Notes: a model not told the origin generated them from the letters alone. A DNA stretch of 64,000 nucleotides from Thermoplasmatales archaeon SW_10_69_26 (GCA_003009755.1 PXUB01000001.1:62001-126000); one strand, 5' to 3'. Shown: positions 34,265-43,046, numbered from the stretch's first letter. Numbers and translations are program-made.

Positions 34265-35113
34265 GTGTCCGAGCGCCCGATCGACCTGCAGACGCACTCC
34301 GTGCACTCGGATGGCACGCTCACGCCGACCGAGATCGTCGAACGCGCCGCCGAGACGGACCTGGCCGCCGTCGCGCTCACCGACCACGACACGACCAGCG
34401 GCTTGGAGGCCTTCGAGCAGGCGGGCGAGGATCGCGACGTCGAGACGGTGCCGGGCGTCGAGCTGTCGGCCCGCGTCGGTCGTCAGGACGTCGACATCCT
34501 CGGCTACTTCGTCGACCCGGACGACGAGACCTTGCAGGAGGTCATGGAGAAGGCTCGTCGGTTCCGGCGCGAGCGGGCGCCCGAGATGATCGAGCGGTTG
34601 GCGGAGGTGGGCGCGCCGATCGAGATCGAGGCCGTCGAGGAGCACGCCGGCGAGGCCGCGATCGGTCGCCCGCACATCGCGCAAGCCCTCGTCGATGCGG
34701 GCCACGTCGACGACGTGGACGAGGCCTTCGCCGAGCTGATCGGCGAGGAGCAGCCCGGCTGTGTACCCAAGGAGCGGCTGGATCCGCCCGAGGCGATCGG
34801 CGCGATCCACTCGGCGCATGGCGTGGCCGTGCTGGCGCATCCCTCGCACATCCACCCGGCCGCGTTCGGGCGCATCCTCGAGGTCCTGTTCGAGGCGGGG
34901 GTCGACGGGATCGAGGTCTGGCACAGCGACCACGACCGCAACCACGAGCAGTTCTTCGGCCAGCAGGCCGCCAAGCACGGGCTCGTCAAGACCGGCGGCT
35001 CGGACTTCCACGGCGACAACAAGCCCGACATCGCGCTCGGCGAGGGCCGCGGCGACCTGGGCGTGCCCTACGAGTCGCTGGAACGACTGCGCCAGCGCGC
35101 GGGTTCGGAGTGA
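34265..35113 (+). CDS. PHP-domain phosphoesterase (YciV/TrpH-like)
   Basis: 282 residues. The PHP metal site is complete: DLQTHSVHSDG at residues 7-17, LTDHDT around 39-44, E in PGVELSA, H in AVLAHPSHIH near residue 193, HSDHDRNH near 220, and GGSDFHGD near 245. The architecture matches 3',5'-nucleoside bisphosphate phosphatases/5'-3' exoribonucleases of the YciV (RNase AM) type. GTG start 81 bp from the divergent acyltransferase gene. Convergent with the epimerase gene, 4 bp apart. Confidence 0.85.
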   Translation: MSERPIDLQTHSVHSDGTLTPTEIVERAAETDLAAVALTDHDTTSGLEAFEQAGEDRDVETVPGVELSARVGRQDVDILGYFVDPDDETLQEVMEKARRFRRERAPEMIERLAEVGAPIEIEAVEEHAGEAAIGRPHIAQALVDAGHVDDVDEAFAELIGEEQPGCVPKERLDPPEAIGAIHSAHGVAVLAHPSHIHPAAFGRILEVLFEAGVDGIEVWHSDHDRNHEQFFGQQAAKHGLVKTGGSDFHGDNKPDIALGEGRGDLGVPYESLERLRQRAGSE

Positions 35114-35117
35114 GGGC

Positions 35118-36074
35118 TCAGATCACTTCCTCGGCCATCCACTCGGCCGTGGTGCGCACGGCCTCGTCGCTGGTGAGCTCGGGCTCCCAGCCGAGCTTCT
35201 CGAGCGTGGGGATGGCCAACCGCATCTTCTTGACGTCGCCCTTCCATCCGCCGCCGCCCTCGACGCCGCCGGTGTACTCGTAGTCGACGTCCTCGAGGCC
35301 CATCGCCTCGCACACGAGGTCGGCGATGTCGGTGACGCTGGTCCAGGACTCGGTCCCGACGTTGACGATCTCGGCCCGCTCTCGGCCCTCCCACGCCTGG
35401 AGGGCGAACACGGCGTCGACCATGTCGTCGATGTGGCAGTAGGATTTCTCCTGGCTGCCGTCGCCGAGGATCTCGAGCGTCGTCGGGTCGTCCTCGAGCT
35501 TGTGCACGAAGTCGTAGACGACGCCGTGCGTGAGGCGGGGGCCGAGGATGTTGGCGAACCGGTAGACGATCGCGTCGAAGTCGAAGGTGTGGGCGTGCCC
35601 GCTGACGATCGCCTCACCGGCGAGCTTGGAGGCGCCGTACGTGCTGATCGGCTTCATCGGGCCGTAGTCCTCGGGTGTCGGGAACTGCTCGACCTCGCCG
35701 TACACCGTCGAGGTGCTCATGAACAACAGCTCGTCCACGGCGTCGGTGGTGCGGCAGGCCTCGACGACGTTCTGCGTCGTCGCCACGTTCTCCTCGAAGT
35801 GGCGTTGGGCGTGCTTGTGACCGACGCGGACGTCGGGATCGGCGGCGCAGTGGACGACCAGGTCGCAGCCCTCACTGGCGGCCCGGACGCGGTCGGCCTC
35901 GCGGAGGTCGGCCTCGACGAGATCGATCTCGCCCTTCGGCAGGAAGTCGCGGCGGCCGCTGGAGAAGTTGTCGTAGACGACGACCTCCGTGCCCCGGTCC
36001 AACAGCTCGTCGACGAGGTGGCTGCCGATGAAACCGGCGCCCCCGGTCACGAGCGCTCGCTCGGTGGAGCTCAT
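35118..36074 (-). CDS. NAD-dependent nucleotide-sugar epimerase/dehydratase
   Basis: 318 residues of the extended SDR family. NAD-binding GGAGFIGSHLVDEL at residues 9-22, VVYDNFSSG, an HCAADPDV loop where a Ser/Thr usually sits, and the catalytic YGASK (Y-x3-K) near residue 150 preceded by STSTVYGE. This is the GalE/UDP-glucuronate epimerase group; the substrate is a nucleotide sugar, probably for surface glycans. The ATG at 36074 overlaps the end of the Sm_multidrug-type gene (ATGA), so they form an operon. Confidence 0.85.
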   Translation of the reverse strand: MSSTERALVTGGAGFIGSHLVDELLDRGTEVVVYDNFSSGRRDFLPKGEIDLVEADLREADRVRAASEGCDLVVHCAADPDVRVGHKHAQRHFEENVATTQNVVEACRTTDAVDELLFMSTSTVYGEVEQFPTPEDYGPMKPISTYGASKLAGEAIVSGHAHTFDFDAIVYRFANILGPRLTHGVVYDFVHKLEDDPTTLEILGDGSQEKSYCHIDDMVDAVFALQAWEGRERAEIVNVGTESWTSVTDIADLVCEAMGLEDVDYEYTGGVEGGGGWKGDVKKMRLAIPTLEKLGWEPELTSDEAVRTTAEWMAEEVI

Positions 36075-36739
36075 CTGTGGATCCTCCGCGTCAACAGGAC
36101 GGCGAACACGGCTGAAGCTATAAGAACCAGGGAAGCCCGAAGAACGACATCGAGGCCGAAGACGAACACGGCGGCGCGGATCGCGCCGGCGGCGTAGGCC
36201 CAGGCGAACGAGGCCGTGAGCGCGCCGAGCATGATCGCCAGCCACGCGCGCTGGGCGGGCATCCCGACGAGACGGCCCAGCGTGATGCCGGCGACGGCGC
36301 CCGAGCCCTGCATCGGGAAGAAGACGAACAGGATCAGGCCCAGGAACGCCGAGCGGTCGACGATCGGCTGCTCCTCCATCCAGGCTTGCCCTCTCTCCAT
36401 GAGCCGCTCGACGAGCTCGCCGACGAGCGGGATGCCGGTGATGAAGTCCCAGTTCCACGCCATCAGCCAGCCGACCGTCATGTCGATGCCGGCGATGTAG
36501 GTCGCGACGAGGAACGGCGAGAACCCGGCCGCGACGGCGGCGGGGATGACGGTCTCCTTGCCGGCGGGTGGCACCATGTAGGTGACCACCAGGCCGTAGA
36601 ACTCGGCCCCGCGGTAGGGGAAGACGACGAGGACGGAGGCGATCAGGCCGACGACGGCGGCCAGGGGCAACGCCAGCCGCAGCACGACACCGGTCCGCCC
36701 GCGCAGGACGCTGGGGAACTCGGTGACCTCGGTGCTCAC
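36071..36739 (-). CDS. Small multidrug export-like (DUF/Sm_multidrug_ex) membrane protein
   Basis: 222 residues, five to six hydrophobic helices. The family signature VTYMVPPAGKETVIPAAVAAG lies near residues 53-73, followed by FSPFLVATYIAGIDMTVGWLM and GSGAVAGITLGRLVG. The transport role is inferred from an old family name only. GTG start. Overlaps the epimerase gene by 4 bp and abuts the fibrillarin gene (36736), so at least four genes (nop5, flpA, this gene, epimerase) lie head-to-tail on the minus strand. Confidence 0.7.
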   Translation of the reverse strand: MSTEVTEFPSVLRGRTGVVLRLALPLAAVVGLIASVLVVFPYRGAEFYGLVVTYMVPPAGKETVIPAAVAAGFSPFLVATYIAGIDMTVGWLMAWNWDFITGIPLVGELVERLMERGQAWMEEQPIVDRSAFLGLILFVFFPMQGSGAVAGITLGRLVGMPAQRAWLAIMLGALTASFAWAYAAGAIRAAVFVFGLDVVLRASLVLIASAVFAVLLTRRIHR

Positions 36740-37266
36740 GGTGAGGCCCCGTCGAAGTCGGCGACGATCATCACGTGGTCCTCGTGGTGGGGATCCAGGC
36801 TGACGATCTCCCGCACGGCGGCCTCCTCGGCGACGCGCTCGCGGGCCCGATCGAACACCTGCTCGGGCGGTCGGTCGACGGCGATCGAGCGAGCCTTGAC
36901 GGCCAGGTAGCCGCGCTCCGGTTGGAAGCGGTCGGCGTTGTCGAGGAAGATCTCGACCTGGTCCGGCTGGGCGACGTCCTGGACCAACAGCCCGAGCTCG
37001 GGCACCAGGGGGCCGTAGGCCTCGGGCTGGCGGGCGTCACCGACGACGGGGACGAGGTCGGCCTGGGCTTTCGCGCGCTCGACGAGGCGCAGGCCGGCGA
37101 CCGGGCTCTTCTCCACGGCGAGCACGGAGGTGGCTTGGCGAGCGATCGCGGCGGCGCGTTCGCCGCCGGCCGCGCCGAGGTAGACGACGGCCTCGCCCTC
37201 GGGGGTGAAGCCCTCGCCGCCGGCGTCCTCGTAGGCGGCCAGCTTGCCGACCGTGGCCCGGCTCAC
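36736..37266 (-). CDS. flpA: Fibrillarin (rRNA 2'-O-methyltransferase), short form
   Basis: The methyltransferase of archaeal C/D box RNPs. In 176 residues: AVVYLGAAGGERAA (SAM loop), VLAVEKSPVAG, DLVPVVGDARQPEAY, LLVQDVAQPDQVEIFL with the catalytic Asp, YLAVKARSI with the catalytic Lys, and HHEDHVMI near the end. Archaeal fibrillarins usually have about 210-230 residues; here the N-terminal beta-domain is almost absent and the protein begins at the helix equivalent to R-S-K-L-A. GTG at 37266 overlaps the nop5 stop (GTGA). Confidence 0.88.
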   Translation of the reverse strand: MSRATVGKLAAYEDAGGEGFTPEGEAVVYLGAAGGERAAAIARQATSVLAVEKSPVAGLRLVERAKAQADLVPVVGDARQPEAYGPLVPELGLLVQDVAQPDQVEIFLDNADRFQPERGYLAVKARSIAVDRPPEQVFDRARERVAEEAAVREIVSLDPHHEDHVMIVADFDGASP

Positions 37267-38315
37267 CGGTCCGACCCCCGCATCGCTCGTCGGCGCCCGA
37301 CGCGCTGGATCTCGTCGACGCGGGCTTGCAGGTCGGCCTCGAGCTCGCCGGCGATGTCGTTGCCGGTCAACGCGTCGGCTCGGGCCGCGATCGCGACCTT
37401 GGCCGCCATCGCCCGCGCGATCGATCCGCGGTCGTCGGGGTGGGCCTCGTGGATCATCGGGTGCCGGAAGATGACGCCGTGCTTGGGCGGGGGGGCGTCC
37501 TCGGTGAGGTGCTGGAACACGGCGCGCTCGGCACCGAGCATCTGGATCGTGCTCGCCGGTTGCTTGGCCAACTCCTCGAGGCCGCCGGCGTGCTGGATCA
37601 GGCGGGCGGCGATCGCCGGCGTCGTGAGCTGGGCGATGTTCGGCGCCATCTCGCGGGCGAGCTCGGTGACGAACCGTTCCAGCGGTTCGCGGGCCTGGGC
37701 CTGTTGCACGATGCTGGCGGCCAGGCCCTCCAGGGCGCGCATCTCGTTCGGGTCCAGGGCCGAGCCCATGCCGGGATCGACGTCGAGGGCGCGGGCGATC
37801 GCCTCGCGGTCGTCGTGGCGGGCGACCAGGCGCGCCAGCTCGACGCCGTCGTCGACCTCGTCGACGAGGGCGGGCGCGTGCAGCCGGAACCACGAGGTCA
37901 ACCGCTCGATCATGCGGTTCTCGATCTCGTGGGTCTCGTCGAGGTAAGCCACCGCTTGCACGAGGTGGCGGCCCTCCGCGGACAGCTGGGCCTCGATCGC
38001 GGCCTCGGCGCGGTCGATCGCGGCCTCCTGGCGGAGGGCGGGATCGAGGTCGTGGTCGGCGGGTCGTTGGCGGGCCCGCGGGACCGGGCCCTCCATCGTG
38101 GCGGCGTGGGTCAGCAGGCGCTCGTCGGCGACCCGCACGTCCTCGACGCCGTCGAGCATCTGGCGCTCTTCGTCGAGCAGCTGACCGGTTGCGACCGCTT
38201 CGAGCCGTCGGGCGATGGCCTCGGCTCGCGCCGGGAAAAGCTCCCGGTCGACGAGGTCGTCGTCCTCGTAGAGGAAGACGCCGAACCACTGGGTGGCCAG
38301 GGCCCGCGAGACCAT
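37263..38315 (-). CDS. nop5: Nop5 (Nop56/58 homologue), C/D box RNP core protein
   Basis: 350 residues. It bridges L7Ae-bound C/D box guide RNA and fibrillarin. An N-terminal fibrillarin-binding domain is followed by coiled-coil helices and the NOP domain, whose signature is clear: LAREMAPNIAQLTTPAIAARL, then HAGGLEELAKQPASTIQMLG and AERAVFQHL, with PKHGVIFRHPMI. The ATG at 38315 lies about 30 bp after TATA-like CCTTAAGCC (minus strand, 38338-38346). First gene of the nop5-flpA operon. Confidence 0.93.
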   Translation of the reverse strand: MVSRALATQWFGVFLYEDDDLVDRELFPARAEAIARRLEAVATGQLLDEERQMLDGVEDVRVADERLLTHAATMEGPVPRARQRPADHDLDPALRQEAAIDRAEAAIEAQLSAEGRHLVQAVAYLDETHEIENRMIERLTSWFRLHAPALVDEVDDGVELARLVARHDDREAIARALDVDPGMGSALDPNEMRALEGLAASIVQQAQAREPLERFVTELAREMAPNIAQLTTPAIAARLIQHAGGLEELAKQPASTIQMLGAERAVFQHLTEDAPPPKHGVIFRHPMIHEAHPDDRGSIARAMAAKVAIAARADALTGNDIAGELEADLQARVDEIQRVGRRRAMRGSDR

Positions 38316-38788
38316 CGAGGCGTCGAGAACCCGCGCGTGGCTTAAGGCTTCTCGTGACGGACGTCCTCCCCGAGGCGCGGAGCGGGATCGCTGGGGTTCG
38401 ACCAGCGGTTGCGGTCCGGCGGTCTGCACGCCGAGGATGCCTTCGCTGTCCTGCTGGACGCCGGCCACGCAGAGGCGGCCCCTGGGGGTCGTGGACGACG
38501 TCCAGGTGGTCGTTGGTCCCGCAGCGGGCAGGGAGCCCGCGCTGGCGTCGGCCCGGTGATCGCCGCCGGTGGCGTTCACCGTGCCCTCCAAGCCGTCGAC
38601 GCGCAGAGGCTCGGCGCCGGCGAGCCCGGCCGAGAGGCTCGCCGCCGACGACGAGCACCAGCCCTGCACGGTGACGTTGCCCGGCGGACGATCGCGGCGC
38701 GCCGTCGCGAGCGGTCCGCTGAGCTCGTCGAACCCGCCGGCCTCGCCACGTCGTTGCGAGATGCGAGACTACGAGTAGGGGACCCGCG
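38316..38788. other. 473-bp gap with a possible decayed gene
   Basis: The left 30 bp hold the nop5 promoter. In the rest, pieces of protein-like sequence appear in different minus-strand frames (EPLRVDGLEGTVNATG; DHLDVVHDPQ; CVAGVQQDSEGILGV), suggesting a frameshifted relic of a secreted protein, but no continuous frame exists. Confidence 0.35.
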
Positions 38789-39871
38789 TTGGCGGCCCGC
38801 GTGTACGGGGCGCTGAAACCGCTGTTGTTCCGCGTGGACCCCGAGCGCACTCACGGGTGGGCCTTGTCCTACCTGTCGATGGTGCAGCGGTCGGGGTGGC
38901 TGCGGGGCTCGATCGCCCGGCGCCGGCCGGACCCGAACCCGCGGCTGAGCGTCTCCGCGATGGGGATCCAGTTCCCGGCCCCTCTCGGGTTGGCGGCCGG
39001 GTTCGACAAGGACGCCGAGGCCCACAATGCGCTGCTGGCTCACGGCTTCGGTCACGTCGAGGTCGGCACGGTCACCCCCGAGCCCCAGGATGGCAACCCG
39101 CGCCCCCGCGTCCAGCGGTTCCCAGACCATCGGGCCCTCGTCAACTGGCTGGGCTTCCCGAACGACGGCCAGCAGACGGTGGCCGATCGGCTGGAGGAGC
39201 ACCCGCCGGAGGGGGTCGTGGGCGTCAACGTCGGGCCCAACAAGGACTCGACGGGCGAGGCGGCGCTGGCCGACTACGAGGATGCCGCCGCGCGGCTGGC
39301 TCGCTACGCCGCCTACCTGACGGTGAACGTCTCGAGCCCGAACACGCCGGGCCTGCGCTCGTTGCAGGAGCCCGAGCAGGTGGCCGAGCTCGTCGCGCGC
39401 GTGCTGGACGCTCTGGACGAGGCCGGGCATCCGCGGCCCGTGCTGTTGAAGATCCACCCCGACGCCGGCGGCGCCGAGACCCGACAGGCGGCCGAGGTCG
39501 CGGTGGATGCCGGCGCCAGCGGGATCGTGGCCGTGAACACCACCTCGGAGAAGCCCGAGGGCCTGGGCGACCCCGACCAGGGCGGCCTCTCCGGATCGCC
39601 GCTGAGCGGGCGCGCGACGCAGGTCGTCGAGCAGGTGTACGAGGCCGTCGGCGAGGAGGTCCCGATCGTCGGGGTCGGCGGCGTCGAGACCGGCGAGGAC
39701 GCCCTCGACAAGATCCGTCACGGCGCGACGCTCGTCCAGGCCTACACCGGGTTCGTGTTCCGCGGCCCGCGGTTCCCGGGCCTGGTGCACGAGGAGATGC
39801 TGGCGACGATGGACGATCTGGGCGTCGACCACGTCACCGATCTCGTGGGTGAGGCCGTGGACGGCGATTGA
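38789..39871 (+). CDS. pyrD: Dihydroorotate dehydrogenase (quinone), class 2
   Basis: 360 residues. Oxidises dihydroorotate to orotate in pyrimidine synthesis, passing electrons to quinone. The N-terminal extension (YGALKPLLFRVDPERTHGWALSYL) is the membrane-contact helix pair diagnostic of class 2. FMN and substrate motifs: PAPLGLAAGFDKDAEA, VNWLGFPNDG, VNVGPNK, the catalytic serine in VNVSSPNTPGLR, LLKIHPD, AVNTTSEKP and VGVGGVETGEDALDKI. The TTG start gives the complete helix. It implies a membrane quinone pool. Confidence 0.93.
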   Translation: MAARVYGALKPLLFRVDPERTHGWALSYLSMVQRSGWLRGSIARRRPDPNPRLSVSAMGIQFPAPLGLAAGFDKDAEAHNALLAHGFGHVEVGTVTPEPQDGNPRPRVQRFPDHRALVNWLGFPNDGQQTVADRLEEHPPEGVVGVNVGPNKDSTGEAALADYEDAAARLARYAAYLTVNVSSPNTPGLRSLQEPEQVAELVARVLDALDEAGHPRPVLLKIHPDAGGAETRQAAEVAVDAGASGIVAVNTTSEKPEGLGDPDQGGLSGSPLSGRATQVVEQVYEAVGEEVPIVGVGGVETGEDALDKIRHGATLVQAYTGFVFRGPRFPGLVHEEMLATMDDLGVDHVTDLVGEAVDGD

Positions 39872-39964
39872 TGCCGCCAGCCCCCGTGAGTCGGCGGTTC
39901 ATACCAACCCGCCGCTTGCGAAAGGGTTAACCCAGGGCCCTGTTATCGCTGGGGCGGTGTCCCG

Positions 39965-40198
39965 GTGGCGGTGGGTTTCGTCCTGATCCACGCGAACACG
40001 GGTGAGGAGCACGATGTCTACAACGTCCTGCTGGACGTTCCAGAGATCATCGAGCTTCACCCGCTGTTCGGCGAGTACGACCTGATCGGCAAGGTCGAGG
40101 CGTCCGACTACGATACCCTCGGCCAGGTGATCACGTCCGAGATCCGTTCGGTCGACGGCGTGGAGGACACGAAGACCCTCACAGGGACCCGCTTCTAG
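39965..40198 (+). CDS. Stand-alone Lrp/AsnC ligand-binding (RAM) domain protein
   Basis: 77 residues, only the effector domain of Lrp regulators, no DNA-binding helix-turn-helix: AVGFVLIHANTGEEHDVYNVLLDVPEI, then FGEYDLIGKVEASDYDTLGQVI and VDGVEDTKTLTG. Such proteins bind amino acids and oligomerise, and may modulate full-length Lrp proteins. TTAACCC about 40 bp upstream is TATA-like. Followed by two membrane-protein genes in the same direction (11 and 18 bp gaps), so likely an operon. Confidence 0.85.
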   Translation: MAVGFVLIHANTGEEHDVYNVLLDVPEIIELHPLFGEYDLIGKVEASDYDTLGQVITSEIRSVDGVEDTKTLTGTRF

Positions 40199-40209
40199 GA
40201 GGGATCGCG

Positions 40210-40512
40210 TTGACGTTGCCCGTGTTCGGGAGCATCACGCTGGCCAGCTTCGCCTTGTTCACGCTGGGCTCCGGCCTGTTCACCGCCTACTTCGGCGCGG
40301 GCAAGTCCCGACGGATCGGGTTCGGCCTGGCCGTGTTCGGCCTGCTGGCCGCGCTCGTGTTCGTCGTCATCTCGTTCTCCCTGTTCCCGGACGTCATGGA
40401 GAGCCCCTGGAGCCTCGACGACATCCTCGTCGGGCTCGCGGGCGTCGCCGGCGCGATCGTCGGCGGCCTCGTCGGCCTGCTCGCCTTCCTCGGGAGCATC
40501 GTGCGCGCCTGA
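40210..40512 (+). CDS. Small three-helix membrane protein
   Basis: 100 residues with hydrophobic segments ITLASFALFTLGSGLFTAYF, IGFGLAVFGLLAALVFVVIS and ILVGLAGVAGAIVGGLVGLLAF. No recognised domain. TTG start; GGAGG lies about 10 bp upstream (AGGAGGGATCGCG). Middle gene of the Lrp-domain cluster. Confidence 0.6.
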   Translation: MTLPVFGSITLASFALFTLGSGLFTAYFGAGKSRRIGFGLAVFGLLAALVFVVISFSLFPDVMESPWSLDDILVGLAGVAGAIVGGLVGLLAFLGSIVRA

Positions 40513-40530
40513 TCGACCGGCCGGGCACGC

Positions 40531-40986
40531 ATGTCTGTCCAAGGTTGGGTTCTTCATGCAGCACGGGGCAAGCCCGGCGCGGTGGTCCTCGTGCCCGAGC
40601 ATACCTCCGGCTGGGCCCTGTTCCGCATGGAGAGCCTCTCGTGGTTGAACATGGCGATCTCCGTCGTCCTGTTGGCCAGCGCAGCGCTCGTCACGCTGCC
40701 CGCCTGGACGTTCTGGACGACGGTCGTCGTGGCGGCCACGGTGATCGTGTTGGAGATCTTCGACGAGTGGGCCGAGCGCCACGACCTGGCCGAGGAGGTC
40801 GTGGGCCCGGAGAGCGTCGTGCTCGTCGCCGGGCTGTGGTTGACCGGAACCGTGCTCGTCACCGGCGGCCCAGCCTGGTTCGTGGCCCTCGCCGCGATCG
40901 GGGGCGCGGTGATCGCCGCAGGCGCCGCGATGAACGCGATCGAGTCCTATCGCCTGGATCCGACCACACGGGGTGAGGAACCGTGA
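40531..40986 (+). CDS. Small membrane protein of unknown function
   Basis: 151 residues with three to four hydrophobic segments (LNMAISVVLLASAALVTL, FWTTVVVAATVIVLEIF, SVVLVAGLWLTGTVLVTGG, FVALAAIGGAVIAAGAAMN). The N-terminal 32 residues are not protein-typical for a membrane protein, so the in-frame ATG at 40627 may be the true start. Last gene of the Lrp-domain cluster. Confidence 0.55.
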   Translation: MSVQGWVLHAARGKPGAVVLVPEHTSGWALFRMESLSWLNMAISVVLLASAALVTLPAWTFWTTVVVAATVIVLEIFDEWAERHDLAEEVVGPESVVLVAGLWLTGTVLVTGGPAWFVALAAIGGAVIAAGAAMNAIESYRLDPTTRGEEP

Positions 40987-41097
40987 GACGACAACCGCCA
41001 AGACGCCGAGAACGTCGGGCTCTGGCCGCCGCACCGGCGATGGGTGCTTCGTCCGAATCCTTAAGGGCTCCAAGGTGTACCTGTGGGTGTGGGTAAG

Positions 41098-41586
41098 ATG
41101 GGAGACGACCCCGTGCGCTGCGAGATCGAGAACGTGGTCATGAGCACCCAGGGCCCGGTCGTCCTCCTGACGCCCGAGACGCAACCGAACCGGGTGCTCC
41201 CGATCTTCATCGACCACAGCCAGGCGTTCAACATCCAGACGGCGCTGAAGGGCCAGGTCCCGCCCCGACCGATGACCCACGACCTGATGAACCACGTCCT
41301 CCAGGAGCTGGGCGGGGTCGTCGAGAAGATCGTCGTCGAGGAGCTGACCCAGTCGACCTTCTTCGCCTCCCTGTTCATCGAGGTGGAGACGGACGGCGAG
41401 CAGGACCTGCACAAGTTCGACGCTCGCCCCAGCGACGGGCTGGCCTTGGCCGTGCGCGCCCACGCTCCCATCTACGTGCGCGGCGAGGTGCTCGACGATG
41501 CCACGATCAGCCGGGCCGACATCGAGGGCGAGTCCCTGAAGGTCGAGGAGACCGACGAGGACATCGACCTCGGCGTCGAGCCCTGA
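41098..41586 (+). CDS. Bifunctional nuclease (BFN/DUF151) domain protein
   Basis: 162 residues. The BFN domain is recognisable: VVLLTPETQPNRVLPIFIDHSQAFNIQTAL, TMDL-type PMTHDLMNHVLQELGGVVEKIVVEEL, FFASLFIEV and the hallmark FDARPSDGLALAVRAHAPIYV. Family members show RNase and DNase activity or act in stress responses. The acidic C-terminal tail is an addition. TATA-like CTTAAGGG at 41061-41068 lies about 33 bp from the ATG, which excludes the upstream GTG at 41083 as a comfortable start. Confidence 0.85.
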   Translation: MGDDPVRCEIENVVMSTQGPVVLLTPETQPNRVLPIFIDHSQAFNIQTALKGQVPPRPMTHDLMNHVLQELGGVVEKIVVEELTQSTFFASLFIEVETDGEQDLHKFDARPSDGLALAVRAHAPIYVRGEVLDDATISRADIEGESLKVEETDEDIDLGVEP

Positions 41587-41669
41587 CCCGATCGCCAACG
41601 GCTCGCGCGCCTCCCCGGCCGCCGTTGGGAACCTTCATTAGGCCCTTCCAAATACTCGGCTGTCCCGTC

Positions 41670-41753
41670 GCCGAGGTCGCCTAGCCTGGTAGGGCGCAGC
41701 ATTGGAAATGCTGTGGGCTTCCACCCACGGGCGTTCAAATCGCCCCCTCGGCG
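41670..41753 (+). tRNA. tRNA-Ser (GGA)
   Basis: Acceptor GCCGAGG pairs with CCTCGGC, discriminator G. Anticodon stem CAGCA/TGCTG with loop TTGGAAA gives anticodon GGA. A long variable arm (GTGGGCTTCCACCCAC) and T loop TTCAAAT complete a class II tRNA. No intron. Unlike tRNA-Ser(TGA) at 61698, it has no fragment repeats around it. Confidence 0.95.
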
Positions 41754-41787
41754 CTTCTCGCGGCCACGCGCCGCCTCGCCGAACCGA

Positions 41788-41797
41788 ACACCTTATC
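41788..41797 (+). promoter_or_regulatory. TATA-like box of the lipoprotein gene
   Basis: ACACCTTATC lies 25-30 bp before the ATG at 41821, fitting a near-leaderless transcript. Confidence 0.45.
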
Positions 41798-41820
41798 CGC
41801 GAGCAGCCGATGGTGGGTCG

Positions 41821-42222
41821 ATGGACGGCCGAACGGCCCTCGGCCTCGCCGCGAGCCTCCTCTTCCTGCTCGCCGGATGCGCCAGCAGCCCGGCCAGCTC
41901 GACGGCCGACGAGCGGTTGACCATCGAGCCTATCGCGCCGGAGGACACCGATCTCCGCCTCGACGAGGGCGAGACCGTGACCTTCGTGGCGACGTGCGAT
42001 TCCCCCGGGCCCACCAAGAACGTGGTCGTCGAGTGGGAGCACGCGATCCGCGACGAGCGCGTCGCGGAGGACAAGCAGGATCTCACGACTTCCGCCAACG
42101 AGAGCGCGTTCACCGTCAGCTTCGAGGAGACCGCCGACCAGCTCGTGACCGCCGTCTGCACGACCGACGACGACCGGACGCAGCCCCGCGTCTGGAACGT
42201 GACCGTGCGCGCGGACGGCTAA
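41821..42222 (+). CDS. Small lipoprotein
   Basis: 133 residues with lipoprotein signal LAASLLFLLAGCASS (lipobox LAGC). The mature part is a single beta-sandwich-like domain with two cysteines (ATCDSPG and AVCTTDD) that could form one disulfide; EWEHAIRDERV lies between. No family recognised. Between tRNA-Ser(GGA) and the convergent SMR gene. Confidence 0.7.
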   Translation: MDGRTALGLAASLLFLLAGCASSPASSTADERLTIEPIAPEDTDLRLDEGETVTFVATCDSPGPTKNVVVEWEHAIRDERVAEDKQDLTTSANESAFTVSFEETADQLVTAVCTTDDDRTQPRVWNVTVRADG

Positions 42223-42258
42223 CCCACGACGCAACGGCACCGCCCGAGACCGAATCCG

Positions 42259-42576
42259 TCAGCTGCCCGTCAGATGCAGGCCCACGATCCCCACGAGGAT
42301 CGTCGCGATGAAGCCCAACCGGGCCAAGCCGGGCGGCTCGTCGAAGAGCACGATGCCGACGAGCGCGGTCCCGACGGCGCCGATCCCGGTCCACACCGCG
42401 TAGGCGGTGCCGAGCGGGATGCGTTCGACCGCTTGCGCGAGCAGGACCATGCTCACCGCGAGCGCGGCCAGGGTCGCGATCGACGAGACCAGCCGCGAGA
42501 ACCCCTCCGAGTACTTCAGACCGACCGCCCAGCCGACCTCGAACAGGCCGGCGACGATCAACCGCGCCCAGGCCAA
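42259..42576 (-). CDS. SMR-family transporter (SugE/Gdx-like)
   Basis: 105 residues, four transmembrane helices. The membrane-embedded glutamate is E13 in VAGLFEVGWAVGLKYSEGFSR, followed by LLAQAVERIPLGTAYAVWTGIGAVGTALVGIVLF, the signature of the SugE/guanidinium-exporter branch rather than EmrE. Works as a dual-topology or paired homodimer. TTG start. Confidence 0.88.
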   Translation of the reverse strand: MAWARLIVAGLFEVGWAVGLKYSEGFSRLVSSIATLAALAVSMVLLAQAVERIPLGTAYAVWTGIGAVGTALVGIVLFDEPPGLARLGFIATILVGIVGLHLTGS

Positions 42577-42701
42577 CGGACCACCTCACGAGAACCGAGC
42601 ATCGTCCCACCGACGGCGGAGCCCGCTTAAAGGGGTCGGCCCCGGCGGGCGCGACGGTGCCCAACGCCAGGTTCTTGCCGGGACGCCGGGCACGCACGAG
42701 C

Positions 42702-43031
42702 ATGCCCTACCGCTTCGTCCGCGCCGAGCCCAAGCCGGAGGAGCTGGCCGAGCTCAAACGCCGGCTCGACCAGAAGGAGATCGAAGCGATCCGCCCGTTC
42801 GGCCCCGCGATGACCAAGTCCCTCGAGCAGGCCCGCCTGGACCCGGAGACCGGCGAGGCGGTCTGGGTGGAGGAAGACCACTGCACGCCGCCGCTGGCCA
42901 CGGAACGCGAGATCCTCGAGGACTACTTCCAGCAGATCACCGTGGAAGAGGAGGACGTCGACCGGGCCGGCGGCTGGCGACGCATCGAGGAGCTGCCGTC
43001 GATGTGGGTCGAGATGGGGGTGGAAGGGTGA
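42702..43031 (+). CDS. Conserved-looking hypothetical protein
   Basis: 109 residues, soluble, with CTPPLATEREILEDYF and PFGPAMTKSLEQARLDPETGEAVWVEEDH. No domain recognised. The ATG at 42702 is used; a GTG at 42657 lies 27 bp after the TATA-like CTTAAAGG and would add 15 basic residues, so a leaderless longer form is possible. Confidence 0.55.
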   Translation: MPYRFVRAEPKPEELAELKRRLDQKEIEAIRPFGPAMTKSLEQARLDPETGEAVWVEEDHCTPPLATEREILEDYFQQITVEEEDVDRAGGWRRIEELPSMWVEMGVEG

Positions 43032-43046
43032 GCGCGAGCCCTCGCC

